The translations under genes were made by a program, and so were the position numbers. The notes under the pieces are model-generated. The model was not told the DNA's origin and ran no database searches. It was given only the letters and a program-made list of their open reading frames with translations. This document shows positions 35,933 through 44,699 of a stretch of DNA of 64,000 nucleotides, one piece after another. The DNA lies in NCBI GenBank assembly GCA_963617485.1, contig CAVEPA010000001.1, forward strand, positions 62,001 through 126,000, in the 5' to 3' direction. Source of the DNA: UBA1757 sp963617485 (GTDB taxonomy: Bacteria; Bacteroidota; Bacteroidia; Bacteroidales; UBA1402). Numbering within the stretch: the first letter of the stretch is position 1; each line of letters opens with the position of its first letter.

Positions 35933-37135
35933 TCAGGCTATCGTCCTGCCGGGATAGACAGCCAAGGCACGTCGCAGCAAATCCATGGCCACAGACAGGT
36001 CTTCGATATTCATCACGTAAGCCATACGCACCTCGTTACGGCCCATGCTGTTGGCTGAATAGAAGCCCGAAGCCGGTGCAATCATCAGCGTTTTGCCTTC
36101 GTACTCGAAAGATTCCAGCAACCAGGCGCAGAACTTGTCGGCATCATCAATGGGTAGGCGGGCCACCGTGTAGAAAGCGCCCATAGGCATAGGACTGTAG
36201 CAACCCGGTATCTCGTTGATAGCATTGATCATATAGTTGCGTCGTTCGAGATATTCATTATAAACGGCCTGCATATACTCGGGCGAAGCATCCATGGATG
36301 CCTCAGCCACCAACTGACCGATAAGGGGCGGACATAGGCGAGCCTGACAGAACTTCATAACGTCCTTGCGCACCTGCTTATTCTTGGTAATAAGCGCCCC
36401 GATACGGATACCGCACTCGCTATAACGTTTTGATACCGAGTCAATTAGAATAACATTATCTTCGATACCCTTAAGTTGCAAGGCAGAAATATGCGGCTGG
36501 TCGGTGTAGCAGAACTCGCGATAGACCTCGTCCGAGAACAAGTAGAGATCGTACTTTTTCACCAGCTGGCGGATGTGTTCCATTTCCTCGGCCGTATAAA
36601 TATGTCCCGTAGGATTATTGGGGTTACACAGCAGGATGGCACGCGTACGCTTGGTAATCATCTTTTCGAATTCTTCGAAAGACGGCAAGGCGAAATCGTT
36701 GTCGATGGAACAGAGCAAGGGTCGGATAATAGCACCGCCGGCGATGGCGAAGGCCGTATAGTTGGCGTAGGCCGGTTCGGGTACGATAATCTCGTCTCCT
36801 TGGTCCAGGCAGGCCATGAATGCGAAAAGTACCGCCTCGGAACCACCGGTGGTGATGATAATTTCCGAAGGGTTCAAATCGATATTGAAACGGCTGTAGT
36901 ATTCGGCCAGTTTCGTGCGCAGACTCAGCAAACCCTCGCTGGGCGTGTATTCCAAAATCTTACGGTCGATGTTTTTGAGCGCGTCCAGACCCAGTTGCGG
37001 GGTTTTGATATCGGGCTGACCGATATTCAGATGATATATTTTACGACCCTTGGCTTCGGCTTGACGGGCCAAGGGGACCAACTTGCGGATAGGTGACTCG
37101 GGCATAATCCAGCCACGGTGTGAAGGCATTGGCAT
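35933..37135 (-). CDS. PLP-dependent aminotransferase, class I/II
   Basis: 400 residues, fold type I. Seen: NIGQPDIKTPQ at the N-terminus, GGSEAVLFAFMACLDQGDEI (cofactor phosphate region), LCNPNNPTGHIYTAEEMEHI, and the Schiff-base lysine in DSVSKRYSECGIRIGAL. It resembles aspartate/aromatic aminotransferase-like enzymes (AspC/AraT group); the exact amino acid cannot be read. It has its own promoter overlapping the end of the amidohydrolase gene and is coupled to the LolC/E-type permease. Confidence 0.88.
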   Translation of the reverse strand: MPMPSHRGWIMPESPIRKLVPLARQAEAKGRKIYHLNIGQPDIKTPQLGLDALKNIDRKILEYTPSEGLLSLRTKLAEYYSRFNIDLNPSEIIITTGGSEAVLFAFMACLDQGDEIIVPEPAYANYTAFAIAGGAIIRPLLCSIDNDFALPSFEEFEKMITKRTRAILLCNPNNPTGHIYTAEEMEHIRQLVKKYDLYLFSDEVYREFCYTDQPHISALQLKGIEDNVILIDSVSKRYSECGIRIGALITKNKQVRKDVMKFCQARLCPPLIGQLVAEASMDASPEYMQAVYNEYLERRNYMINAINEIPGCYSPMPMGAFYTVARLPIDDADKFCAWLLESFEYEGKTLMIAPASGFYSANSMGRNEVRMAYVMNIEDLSVAMDLLRRALAVYPGRTIA

Positions 37136-37171
37136 AATAATCCTGTGTTTGTGTTTCGGTTAATCGCGGGA

Positions 37172-37203
37172 CAAAGTTACACTATTCCGCACGTTTTGCC
37201 AAA
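37172..37203 (-). promoter_or_regulatory. promoter of aminotransferase-permease unit
   Basis: TTTG (37203-37200), 20 nt, TAACTTTG (37179-37172) on the minus strand, 37 nt before the aminotransferase start. The -33 box lies inside the last codons of the amidohydrolase gene. Confidence 0.65.
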
Positions 37204-38450
37204 CGATAGGCACATTGCGCCGCCCTTTCGATGATGGCATCCTCTTGCGGCACGCGCCCGTCTTCCATCAGGAAACGGCCATCACAAAGCACCGCATCGA
37301 TAACGGAACTGTCGGCGGCGTAGACCCAGTTGGAAACAAGATTGTGGCAGGGTGTCATACGGTCGGTCTTCAGCTTGACGATGACCGCATCGGCCAGCTT
37401 GCCTTGAGCGATAACGCCCGCATCGATACCGAAGGCTTCCGCCCCATTGCGAGTGGCCCATTGCAGCACCAATTCGGCAGGCAGGGTTTCAGCCCCGTAT
37501 TTCACCTTGGCCAGCAAGGCGGCGAACTTCATTTCTTCGCGCATGTCAAGATTGTTATTCGAGGAGGAGCCGTCAGTGCCCAGCACCACTTTCAAACCTT
37601 TGTCTATCACCTCTTTATAGGGGAAGACTCCCGAGCCGAGCTTCATATTGGAGCAGGGATTGTGCACCAGCACCGTGCCGCTTTCCTTAAGAAGTTCCAT
37701 ATCATGTTCGCTGAGCCAGACAGCGTGCGCCACAATCGTCTTGGGCCCCAGCAGCCCCAGGCTGTGGATATATTCGGTAGGGGTCATACCATGTTGGGCC
37801 AAACAGTCGTCCACTTCCTGACGGGTCTCGGCCAAATGAATGTGCAGGAACTGTCCGGCCTCGCGCGCCGCATTGGCGCAGGCACGCAACATCTCGCCAC
37901 CCACCGTATAGATGGCGTGTGGTGCGATGGCAAACTGCATGCGGTCGCTGTTCAGTTGCTGCTGGACCTTGAAGTTGTCCAAATAGCGCTGTGCCTGAGC
38001 CGGGTCGCCTTTGTCGATATAGCTGTCGGCAAGCACCGCACGCAGGCCCATCTCATCGACCAAATCGGCGCAATGCCGCCAGGCAAAGTACATGTCGTTG
38101 CAAAACACACAACCCGTCTTAATCATTTCCAAAAGCGATAGCTGCACGCCCACACGCATATCCTCCACACTCATCTTTGCCTCGATAGGCCAAATGTGAT
38201 TGTTGAGCCAGGTAGCAAGCGGCATATCATCGGCATAGCCACGCAAAAGGCTCATAGCCAGATGAGTATGACCGTTGTAGAAAGCTGGCAGTATAGCTTT
38301 GCCCTCCGCTTCCACTATCCGACAGCCATCGGGCAATTGCCATTGGTCCAGTGCTTTGGTGGGGACTATGGAATGGAAACGTTTGTTCTGGATAAGGATG
38401 TCGCAGGGCTGGTTGCCGTGCTGGATGCCGTGCAGCAATATAGGGTTCAT
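37182..38450 (-). CDS. amidohydrolase / deaminase (MtaD-SsnA-like)
   Basis: 422 residues, cytoplasmic metal-dependent hydrolase of the amidohydrolase superfamily. Seen: the first metal pair in NGHTHLAMSLLRGYADDMPL, the third His in LHIHLAETRQEVDD, the fourth in VAHAVWLSEHDMEL, and the metal Asp in VLGTDGSSSNNNLDMREEM. This set, with ATWLNNHIWPIE near residue 85, is typical of 5'-methylthioadenosine/S-adenosylhomocysteine deaminases and related nucleoside or guanine-like deaminases. Which substrate is open. It lies directly downstream of the small RNA unit. Confidence 0.85.
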   Translation of the reverse strand: MNPILLHGIQHGNQPCDILIQNKRFHSIVPTKALDQWQLPDGCRIVEAEGKAILPAFYNGHTHLAMSLLRGYADDMPLATWLNNHIWPIEAKMSVEDMRVGVQLSLLEMIKTGCVFCNDMYFAWRHCADLVDEMGLRAVLADSYIDKGDPAQAQRYLDNFKVQQQLNSDRMQFAIAPHAIYTVGGEMLRACANAAREAGQFLHIHLAETRQEVDDCLAQHGMTPTEYIHSLGLLGPKTIVAHAVWLSEHDMELLKESGTVLVHNPCSNMKLGSGVFPYKEVIDKGLKVVLGTDGSSSNNNLDMREEMKFAALLAKVKYGAETLPAELVLQWATRNGAEAFGIDAGVIAQGKLADAVIVKLKTDRMTPCHNLVSNWVYAADSSVIDAVLCDGRFLMEDGRVPQEDAIIERAAQCAYRLAKRAE

Positions 38451-38509
38451 AGGCGATATCGATTGGTTCTTACTAGGTTTACGAATGATTTACGAATGGT
38501 ATAAAAACA

Positions 38510-38695
38510 AAAAAGCGTAAAGATACGGCAAATATTTGCCATTATCTTCACGTTTTCGAGATATATTAAGAGAGATGTTTTATAGTAGATTTCATAAAGA
38601 ACAGGCGAGGCGACTTATTTACAATCTTTACCTAACAACTTAACTACTAACTTTTTAACAACTATCCTCGCTTGGATTAGTATCCTTATGAAATC
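38510..38695 (-). ncRNA. probable structured small RNA (about 185 nt), not assigned
   Basis: A promoter (38701-38731) directs transcription of a stretch with no coding capacity that ends at a hairpin followed by T-rich sequence on the minus strand (38515-38552, core palindrome GGCAAATATTTGCC). The predicted RNA starts GATTTCATAAGGATACTAAT and folds: GATTTCATAA (38695-38686) pairs exactly with TTATGAAATC (38597-38588), and inside it GCGAGG (about 38672-38667) pairs with CCTCGC (about 38616-38611), leaving an AU-rich apical region of about 50 nt. Size, own promoter and terminator resemble the Bacteroidales-1 RNA motif or 6S-type RNAs, but I could not match either by eye. Confidence 0.6.
38515..38552 (-). 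terminator. terminator of the small RNA
   Basis: Hairpin around the perfect palindrome GGCAAATATTTGCC (38527-38540), extended by AAGATA/TATCTT arms and CGT/ACG at the base; on the minus strand followed by CTTTTTTGTTTTTAT. The plus-strand side ends in TTTTC only, so the minus-strand RNA is the likely client. Confidence 0.7.
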
Positions 38696-38700
38696 GGGGG

Positions 38701-38731
38701 CAAAGGTACTGCAATAATTTGAATTGTCAAG
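38701..38731 (-). promoter_or_regulatory. promoter of the small RNA
   Basis: CTTG (38731-38728), 19 nt, TACCTTTG (38708-38701) on the minus strand: the expected form with exact -7 box. No reading frame of useful size with a start follows. Confidence 0.7.
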
Positions 38732-38749
38732 CTATTTGCAAGAAATTTT

Positions 38750-38792
38750 TATAAAAAATTTAGCCTGCATCTACATCGCTGAGATACAGGCT
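38750..38792 (-). terminator. terminator of the RG-II cluster
   Basis: 11-bp stem AGCCTGTATCT/AGATGCAGGCT with one G-U pair (38782-38792 and 38762-38772), 9-nt loop, followed on the minus strand by AAATTTTTTATA. Lies 12 nt past the stop of the last cluster gene, just before the small-RNA promoter. Confidence 0.85.
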
Positions 38793-38803
38793 ATTACTTG
38801 CAA

Positions 38804-40645
38804 TTATCGTTTTCTTCTTCCCGCCCTGGCTTTGATTTCTTCGCTTACCATAGGACCATTGTTTTCCCAGGTATTGCCCGGTCCGTTGGCATTCTGCAAG
38901 AATTTCTCGGCAGGACACCAGTTATCTTTCACCGTCATGAAGGAGGAACCCTCATCGGTATAGAGATAGAACCAATGATGCGGGTCGTGTACGTACCAGG
39001 GGCTGTATATACTGTCTACCACATTCTCTATTATCTGCGTTTTGGGCTGAGCCGAGAGCGTGTATATGCCGGCCACGTCGTACATATGTTTGGCATAATG
39101 ATGGATATAGTTGCCCTGTACCAGGTTTTCGCGCATACAATTGAGAGCTTTCTGCCAGCCCCAACCCAGACTGATACCCGTATAAGAAACTTCGCTGATT
39201 TCGTTGTAGACGATGCTGGCGTTGCGTACATAACCGGCGCAAATGGCCACACAGCCCCAGTCTTCGTTGGTGATATCGTGGAAGATATTGTCGCCGATGT
39301 ACAGATGGGTGCAGAGTTCGCGCGTATCCTTGGGGTCGTAGGGCAAATGGCTTTCCACAGGAACATCCGAGAAACGGCCAGCTTGCACGGCATTGCCGCC
39401 CACATCTTCGAAATCGCAATAAAGGATGCTGTCGTAGGCCGTAGTTTCCACATAGTCGATGGCGCAAGAGGCCAAATGTTCGAAGCGACAGGCATCGAAG
39501 GCGGTGTGTTGCACAGATTGCAGGCGCACAGCAGCGGCAGGACGGCCCAGCCAAGCTTGATTTTCCAAGCCCTTGTTAGGATTGCCGGGAACGCCGTGGG
39601 GACGCAGTTTATAGGCATCGAGGAGGTACATGCCTGCCTGTAATGGCACATGCCCTTGCAAGGATGGGCGCATCCATGTGCTATGGCAGAAGCCCACATG
39701 CTCGAAACGAATGTGTTCCACGGGGCTTTCTTTGCTGCCCTGCACATCGAGTAGGGTTTCCAAATAGGGCACCACTGCCTGGACACGCGACATTACTTCA
39801 CCCTGACGCGGCCAATAATAGAGCAGATGGGCTTCTTCGTCCAAATACCATTCGCCGGGCATATCAAGGAATTCGATGGCATTGCACAGATAGAACGGTG
39901 ATTCCAAGCCCTTGGTGGTCATGGGACAAGGCCAGGGATGCTCGGCGTTGATGCGGCTTTCGGGCTGATGAAAGCGCACTTGGGTGGTGTCGCCCTTGCG
40001 CGTGAGCGAAGCCACGCGCAAGGTGGCCGTGGCCCACATTTCGTGCAGCACCAGTTCCATACCGTCCAGGCTTCGGAAAGATGGCTGCTCGGGCGTTGGT
40101 ATGCTGAGCACTTGGGCATGCTTGTCCCAAGCCAGCATACGCTGCATTAGGTCGAAATCGTTCACGCTGCGGGCACGAACGGCCTTTTGCCCGTTCACCC
40201 ACAACTGACGGAAACTCAAATAGCGGCCGGCAACTTTGGGTTGTGGACAGACGTAAACTTTGGACTGTGCCTTGGCGGGCAAGCCCGCTACGCGACCGGC
40301 CTTTTTCCATGCCTTGGCCGGCAGAAGCCGGCCGCCGCTCAGCCAAGTCTGAGCGGCGGTCGCTCCACGCACCACCGTGGGGCTGGTCGCTGTTCCTGCG
40401 TCCTCGGGACGCAGGAACAGCGGCTCGTCCAGATAGATGCACCCGGCGGGCAGTTGCACCACTATACCACGACTCAAGTCCACACCGGCTGGCAGTTTTC
40501 CCACCGACTCCAAACGTCTCCACTCGCGGGCTTGACGCAGCGCATGATGGATATCCGTCTTGTCATCAACTTGGATTAGCGCCTGACCCTGCATCTGCAT
40601 TGAACAGAGCAGCAGGCCGCAAAGCAACAGCATGGACTTTTTCAT
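38804..40645 (-). CDS. secreted right-handed beta-helix enzyme, GH141-like
   Basis: 613 residues from ATG 40645 (MKKSMLLLCGLLLCSMQMQG, signal peptide); an in-frame GTG two codons upstream is less likely. After an N-terminal domain (LPAGCIYLDEPLFLRPEDAG, WLSGGRLLPAKAWKKAGRVA) comes a parallel beta-helix with turns such as IRFEHVGFCHSTW, FDACRFEHLASCAIDYVE, ILYCDFEDVGGNAVQAGRFS, HLYIGDNIFHDITNEDWGC and the motif VSYTGISLGWGWQKALN. Length, fold and company with GH140/142/143 suggest GH141, whose RG-II member removes alpha-L-fucose in B. thetaiotaomicron. The family is assigned by resemblance and context; other beta-helix families (GH120, uncharacterised ones) remain possible. Last gene of the cluster. 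Confidence 0.6.
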   Translation of the reverse strand: MKKSMLLLCGLLLCSMQMQGQALIQVDDKTDIHHALRQAREWRRLESVGKLPAGVDLSRGIVVQLPAGCIYLDEPLFLRPEDAGTATSPTVVRGATAAQTWLSGGRLLPAKAWKKAGRVAGLPAKAQSKVYVCPQPKVAGRYLSFRQLWVNGQKAVRARSVNDFDLMQRMLAWDKHAQVLSIPTPEQPSFRSLDGMELVLHEMWATATLRVASLTRKGDTTQVRFHQPESRINAEHPWPCPMTTKGLESPFYLCNAIEFLDMPGEWYLDEEAHLLYYWPRQGEVMSRVQAVVPYLETLLDVQGSKESPVEHIRFEHVGFCHSTWMRPSLQGHVPLQAGMYLLDAYKLRPHGVPGNPNKGLENQAWLGRPAAAVRLQSVQHTAFDACRFEHLASCAIDYVETTAYDSILYCDFEDVGGNAVQAGRFSDVPVESHLPYDPKDTRELCTHLYIGDNIFHDITNEDWGCVAICAGYVRNASIVYNEISEVSYTGISLGWGWQKALNCMRENLVQGNYIHHYAKHMYDVAGIYTLSAQPKTQIIENVVDSIYSPWYVHDPHHWFYLYTDEGSSFMTVKDNWCPAEKFLQNANGPGNTWENNGPMVSEEIKARAGRRKR

Positions 40646-40655
40646 AAGCACTTTC

Positions 40656-42638
40656 TTATTCGGGTTGGAAAATTTTCTTCAGATAGGTACAGTTGGCCGT
40701 ATAGTTGGCCTTGACATCGCGTACTATGGAGATATCGCGCGAGCGTTCCATCACCAGATAGCCTTTGTAGCCGATTTCCTCCAGCGTCCGCTTGATGGCT
40801 GGCATATCCACTTGCGGGTCGTTTTGCAACCAGTAGCCATCGGTGTTGGTACAATGTATCTGACAGATGTTCTCAGCCCCTAAGGTTCTGAGTTCTTGAT
40901 GAATATCGCGCTGATTCTTCCAAGCATTGGCAAAATTGTAGTAAATCTTGATGGCGGGCGAATTGACATCCTTTAGCAAAGCCAACGAAGCCTCCGCATC
41001 CAAGGTTGTTTCTATACCGATAACCACACCGGCAGCCTCGGCCATGGCAGCAATTTCCTTCAGACGCGACACCGTTGCAGGATACAATTCTGGGTGGGTA
41101 GACAGGTCGCTATTGACACCCAAAGGCAGGAAGGCCACCTTCACGCCAAGACCCTTCATCACATCAATGCAGTCGGCCACGGGTTGGATATAGCTCTCGC
41201 GCAGCGCAAAAGATTGCGCATAGAATCCGGACATAGCCACCGAAGCGATTTTCACACCCGACTGGGCAGCCAGACGCTTGTACGACTGCAATGCCTCTGG
41301 ATTATCTTTGAAACGGCTCTTGAAGGTAAAATTATTGCTCAAAGTGTTCATATCCAGTTCAATACCATTACAGCCGATAATGCGGGCCAAAGGTATGGCC
41401 GACTCTTTCTGGCGTTTTAGTATCATCCAATCGCAAACAGCAATGGGGAAAGGCGTTTCACCAGCACCTTCCACAGCCAAAGGCGTGTCGTGACCGGGCC
41501 AGCAAAGGTTCTTAATTTTGCGCATTTGCAACTTGGCGGGATCCACCTTGACATACTTCATGCGTTCGCGCCGCCAAGTGTAGAGAATATGCACATAACC
41601 GTCCGAGCCTTGGATAACAGCCGGATAGGAATACTGACTGATGGGCGAATCTTCCAGCACCAGCGAGGCATACCAGTTGATGCCATCCTTGGAAAGTGCC
41701 ACGTTGAGCGGTGTGCGCGCACCCTTGACCAGTTCGCCGTCGGGCAACACATGATTGTAAACCAGCAGCTGACGACCGTCCTTAAGCGTGACGGCATCGG
41801 TACCAGAATTATTCTGCGGCAATGACAAGCTGTCGATTTTGCTCCAGCTGCGACCACGGTCGTGCGACCAAGTGGAACCTACGCGACGGTTGCGCGTGCG
41901 GAACACCATCTGCAAATCGCCGTTCTTGTATTCAAGAATGCTGGGCTGAATGGCCAACCAGGGCTTCTTCTCGTTGAGCGGCCCCACTTGATGCCAAGTC
42001 TTGCCGTAATCGGGGGTGATATCCACATACAGACGCCAGCCGCTACCCTCGTGACTGGAGGGGCAGAAAAGCTCGCCGTCAATCATGACAGGCTTGTTCT
42101 TGACCGGACCGATAATGCCATCGGGCAAGGTGTCTGGCTTGGACCAAGTATGACCATTGTCGCTGGAACGAATCAGACGGCCTTTCCACTGGCTGGGGCT
42201 AGGTCCCACCTTATAGAACAGCAGCAGTTCTCCACCGGGAATCTGATAGAGTACCGGATTCCAGCAAGGATAGCGCTGCACATCGGCGGCATTGGGCCAA
42301 TGTCCGGGGTCTTCACCTATAATGCATTCCGCCACCTTTTCGGGAGCCATCCACACATCGCTGCCTTTGGGCTTGCGCGACACATAGATGCTCACATCGG
42401 GAAAACGTTCCTTGGTGCCGCCAAAATACGAAGCGATAAGGCCTTCGGGCGTTTCGGCCAAGGTAGCCGAATGGCATTCCGCAAAGTCGGCCTTTTCATA
42501 TAGGAACTGGCTTTCGACGATACCCTTTTTCCAATTCGGTTCACGGTTGATAAAGAACAGCAGCACGGCAAGGGCCACAATCAAAAGGAAGATGACCAGA
42601 CAAGCGCGTGTACAGCAGTGGGATGTTTTCTTTTCCAT
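40656..42638 (-). CDS. membrane-anchored sialidase-like propeller fused to a sugar epimerase/isomerase domain
   Basis: 660 residues, two unrelated parts. Residues 13-30 (ACLVIFLLIVALAVLLFF) are an uncleaved membrane anchor after a basic start. Residues about 45-395 are a BNR/Asp-box propeller of the predicted-neuraminidase type: AECHSATLAETPEGLIASYF, then Asp boxes SSDNGHTWS, TPDYGKTWH, SHDRGRSWS and a weaker SKDGINWYA. Residues about 405-660 are a xylose-isomerase-like TIM barrel: GCNGIELDMNTLSNNF, GVVIGIETTLDAEASL, CQIHCTNTDGYWLQ, GYLVMERSRD, with the Glu/His metal-type residues of sugar-phosphate isomerases/epimerases. The first part suits the periplasm, the second is usually cytoplasmic. 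There is no stop or frameshift at the junction. Substrate unknown; in this cluster an ulosonic acid or uronic residue of RG-II is a fair guess. Confidence 0.75.
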   Translation of the reverse strand: MEKKTSHCCTRACLVIFLLIVALAVLLFFINREPNWKKGIVESQFLYEKADFAECHSATLAETPEGLIASYFGGTKERFPDVSIYVSRKPKGSDVWMAPEKVAECIIGEDPGHWPNAADVQRYPCWNPVLYQIPGGELLLFYKVGPSPSQWKGRLIRSSDNGHTWSKPDTLPDGIIGPVKNKPVMIDGELFCPSSHEGSGWRLYVDITPDYGKTWHQVGPLNEKKPWLAIQPSILEYKNGDLQMVFRTRNRRVGSTWSHDRGRSWSKIDSLSLPQNNSGTDAVTLKDGRQLLVYNHVLPDGELVKGARTPLNVALSKDGINWYASLVLEDSPISQYSYPAVIQGSDGYVHILYTWRRERMKYVKVDPAKLQMRKIKNLCWPGHDTPLAVEGAGETPFPIAVCDWMILKRQKESAIPLARIIGCNGIELDMNTLSNNFTFKSRFKDNPEALQSYKRLAAQSGVKIASVAMSGFYAQSFALRESYIQPVADCIDVMKGLGVKVAFLPLGVNSDLSTHPELYPATVSRLKEIAAMAEAAGVVIGIETTLDAEASLALLKDVNSPAIKIYYNFANAWKNQRDIHQELRTLGAENICQIHCTNTDGYWLQNDPQVDMPAIKRTLEEIGYKGYLVMERSRDISIVRDVKANYTANCTYLKKIFQPE

Positions 42639-42649
42639 GATAGTCTATG

Positions 42650-44683
42650 TTATTTGTTCGATGCCTGCTTGGCAGCTTTGATACGGGCCACCCAAGCCTT
42701 GTAGTAGGTTTTCCAGTCGCGTCCGCTCTGGGTGAAATACTGTTCGTTCTTGGTCTTGTAGATTTCGAAGACCTGATTAATTTGCTTCATGCTCTTGAAA
42801 TCCATCGACAGCAGACGGGCCTCTTTGAGGTTGGCCAGAACGAAAGCCTCGTCTTCGGGTGTAAACTCATCCAAAAACATATCCTTGTAACCGTTCAGCG
42901 TGAAAGCCACCTTGCCCACCGTGTGTTTGTCCATCACTTGTTCAATCTGTTCCTGAGTAAGACCGGCGGCAGCCAGACCATCAAGGAAGTTTTGACGCAC
43001 CGAAGCGGGAATGGCCGAGTCGGCTATCATCTGACGCTGCAAATCGTTGTAGGCCTTGCCGGTATTGGGGTCGATGGCTCCCTTGGGGATATCGTTGCAA
43101 TGGGCATTGTGCCAGTCGCGCACGGCTTTCTGGTGCGTGGCAATAACTTCGGCCACGCGCGCCTCGCGGTCCGCATCGCCCAGTTGCAGCGAAGCGGCCC
43201 ACTCGGCAGCCTTCTGTTCCACCTGAGCATCACTTCGGGCATTGTTCTGAGCTTGAATGCGAGCCTGGTCTTCAGCCGAAATCTCTACATAGTTCTTGTC
43301 AGCATCGAAAGCCACCAGCACCTTGTCCTTGCCGGCTCCATAGCCACCCTCGGGCGTGAAGTTCTGCTGTCCGCGCTTCTTGCCGATATAGCTGAAACCG
43401 CCCGTTTGCGGATCGAACCAGAACACCTGCTTGTCGCGGCCGGCAATCTTGTCCAGGTCGATATTGATGCTGCGGTTGGTATACGTGTAGACCAAGGCAT
43501 AGTCTTCGCCGCGCGTGGCTATCAGACGGTCGTACTTGGTGCCCTCCTCGGCCAGAATGAGCGACTGGTCGGGGCGGCCCTGCGTAAAGGGGAATCGCGT
43601 CATCAAAGCCTTAAGATGCTGCATCTGGGCGGCACCGGGTTCCTGCAAAGCCTCATACCAAGGGAGCTTGGGAGCAAAGGAGCCGATAATGCTCGGCACA
43701 TAGAACTGCATCACAGCATTGTCGCCATAGGTGTGGCCGAAAGATCCGGCAAACACCGACCAATAGGCATAGCGGCGTACATCGGCAGCAGTCCAGTAAG
43801 GCTGGCTGCCATCGTGCAGACCCTGGGGAATTCCCTCGTAGCTCGGTTCACCGTCAATCACCGGCTTGACGGGCGACATGGCGTAAGCTTTCTCCACATA
43901 ACGCCAGTTATCTTCTTCGGTATCCTGTTCTATGGGATAGCCTTCAATCTGACCATTGTTCTGGCCATAACGACGGTGTCCGCTTTGGAACATATCAAAG
44001 TCGAGCCAGTCGGCATTGTGGAACCAGTTAGCCGAAGAGGTGCGTCCCACGGGATGGAAAGTCATCAAGTGGTTGGGGTCATATTTCTTGATGGTGGTAG
44101 CCAAGGCGTTCCAAACATCCATATTCGATTCGGGATTTACATCACCGCCTATCATCCAAATGATATTGGGTTGCGAAGCATAGCGTTCGGCTAGGAACTT
44201 ACCGTATTTCTTGGCATCTTCCACACCGATATAGCCATTCTTGACCGTTTCCGAACCCCAAGTGCAGACAATGGCCACATACATTCCGCGCTTTTCGGCC
44301 TGCTGCAACACATAGTCGACATGATTCCAGTAACCATAATAGCCAGGACGGTCTATCTTCTTGAAATCGAAGCCATAAGGCGTAGCACATTCTCCGTAGA
44401 TATTGTACTGGGGATAGCTGTGGAACACGGAAATCTGAATGACATTATAGCCTTTCTTGTCGCGGTCGCGAAGGTAATAATCCACTTCTTCGCGCAAGAG
44501 ACGCGAACTGAGCAGCCAGGCCGTTTCGCCCAGCCAGAAGAAGGGTTCTCCGTCTTCGTGCACCAGATAACGGCCATTATCGCTCACCTGCAATTTACCG
44601 TGATCCCAAGGTTTAGGCCTGTCTGCCGACACAGCCGTCAGTACCACCAGCGACATAAGCGCTGCGAGTATCGTCTTTTTCAT
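42650..44683 (-). CDS. GH140-like apiosidase (DUF4038) with C-terminal DUF3826
   Basis: 677 residues with signal peptide (MKKTILAALMSLVVLTAVSA). Residues about 25-350 are a DUF4038 (beta/alpha)8 barrel: YLVHEDGEPFFWLGETAWLL, GYNVIQISVFHSYPQYNIYG, IIWMIGGDVNPE, PVIDGEPSYEGIP; 350-460 a small beta-sandwich (YTNRSINIDLDKIAGRDKQV FWFDPQTGG). GH140, which includes DUF4038 proteins, cleaves between apiose and the galacturonan backbone of RG-II. Candidate catalytic acids are D in GGDVNPE and E in DGEPSYE. Residues about 470-677 form a DUF3826 domain, also found as a separate protein at 61372. Sixteen nt after the esterase stop. GH140 by family and context; the fused domain has no known role. Confidence 0.78.
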   Translation of the reverse strand: MKKTILAALMSLVVLTAVSADRPKPWDHGKLQVSDNGRYLVHEDGEPFFWLGETAWLLSSRLLREEVDYYLRDRDKKGYNVIQISVFHSYPQYNIYGECATPYGFDFKKIDRPGYYGYWNHVDYVLQQAEKRGMYVAIVCTWGSETVKNGYIGVEDAKKYGKFLAERYASQPNIIWMIGGDVNPESNMDVWNALATTIKKYDPNHLMTFHPVGRTSSANWFHNADWLDFDMFQSGHRRYGQNNGQIEGYPIEQDTEEDNWRYVEKAYAMSPVKPVIDGEPSYEGIPQGLHDGSQPYWTAADVRRYAYWSVFAGSFGHTYGDNAVMQFYVPSIIGSFAPKLPWYEALQEPGAAQMQHLKALMTRFPFTQGRPDQSLILAEEGTKYDRLIATRGEDYALVYTYTNRSINIDLDKIAGRDKQVFWFDPQTGGFSYIGKKRGQQNFTPEGGYGAGKDKVLVAFDADKNYVEISAEDQARIQAQNNARSDAQVEQKAAEWAASLQLGDADREARVAEVIATHQKAVRDWHNAHCNDIPKGAIDPNTGKAYNDLQRQMIADSAIPASVRQNFLDGLAAAGLTQEQIEQVMDKHTVGKVAFTLNGYKDMFLDEFTPEDEAFVLANLKEARLLSMDFKSMKQINQVFEIYKTKNEQYFTQSGRDWKTYYKAWVARIKAAKQASNK

Positions 44684-44699
44684 ATCTTTTGATGTTATA

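Noticed and set aside
40656..42638. Sialic acid use (true sialidase) as the role of the cluster
   Set aside because: No N-acetylmannosamine epimerase/kinase, NagA or NagB genes; neighbours are pectin enzymes, so a plant ulosonic or uronic acid fits better.
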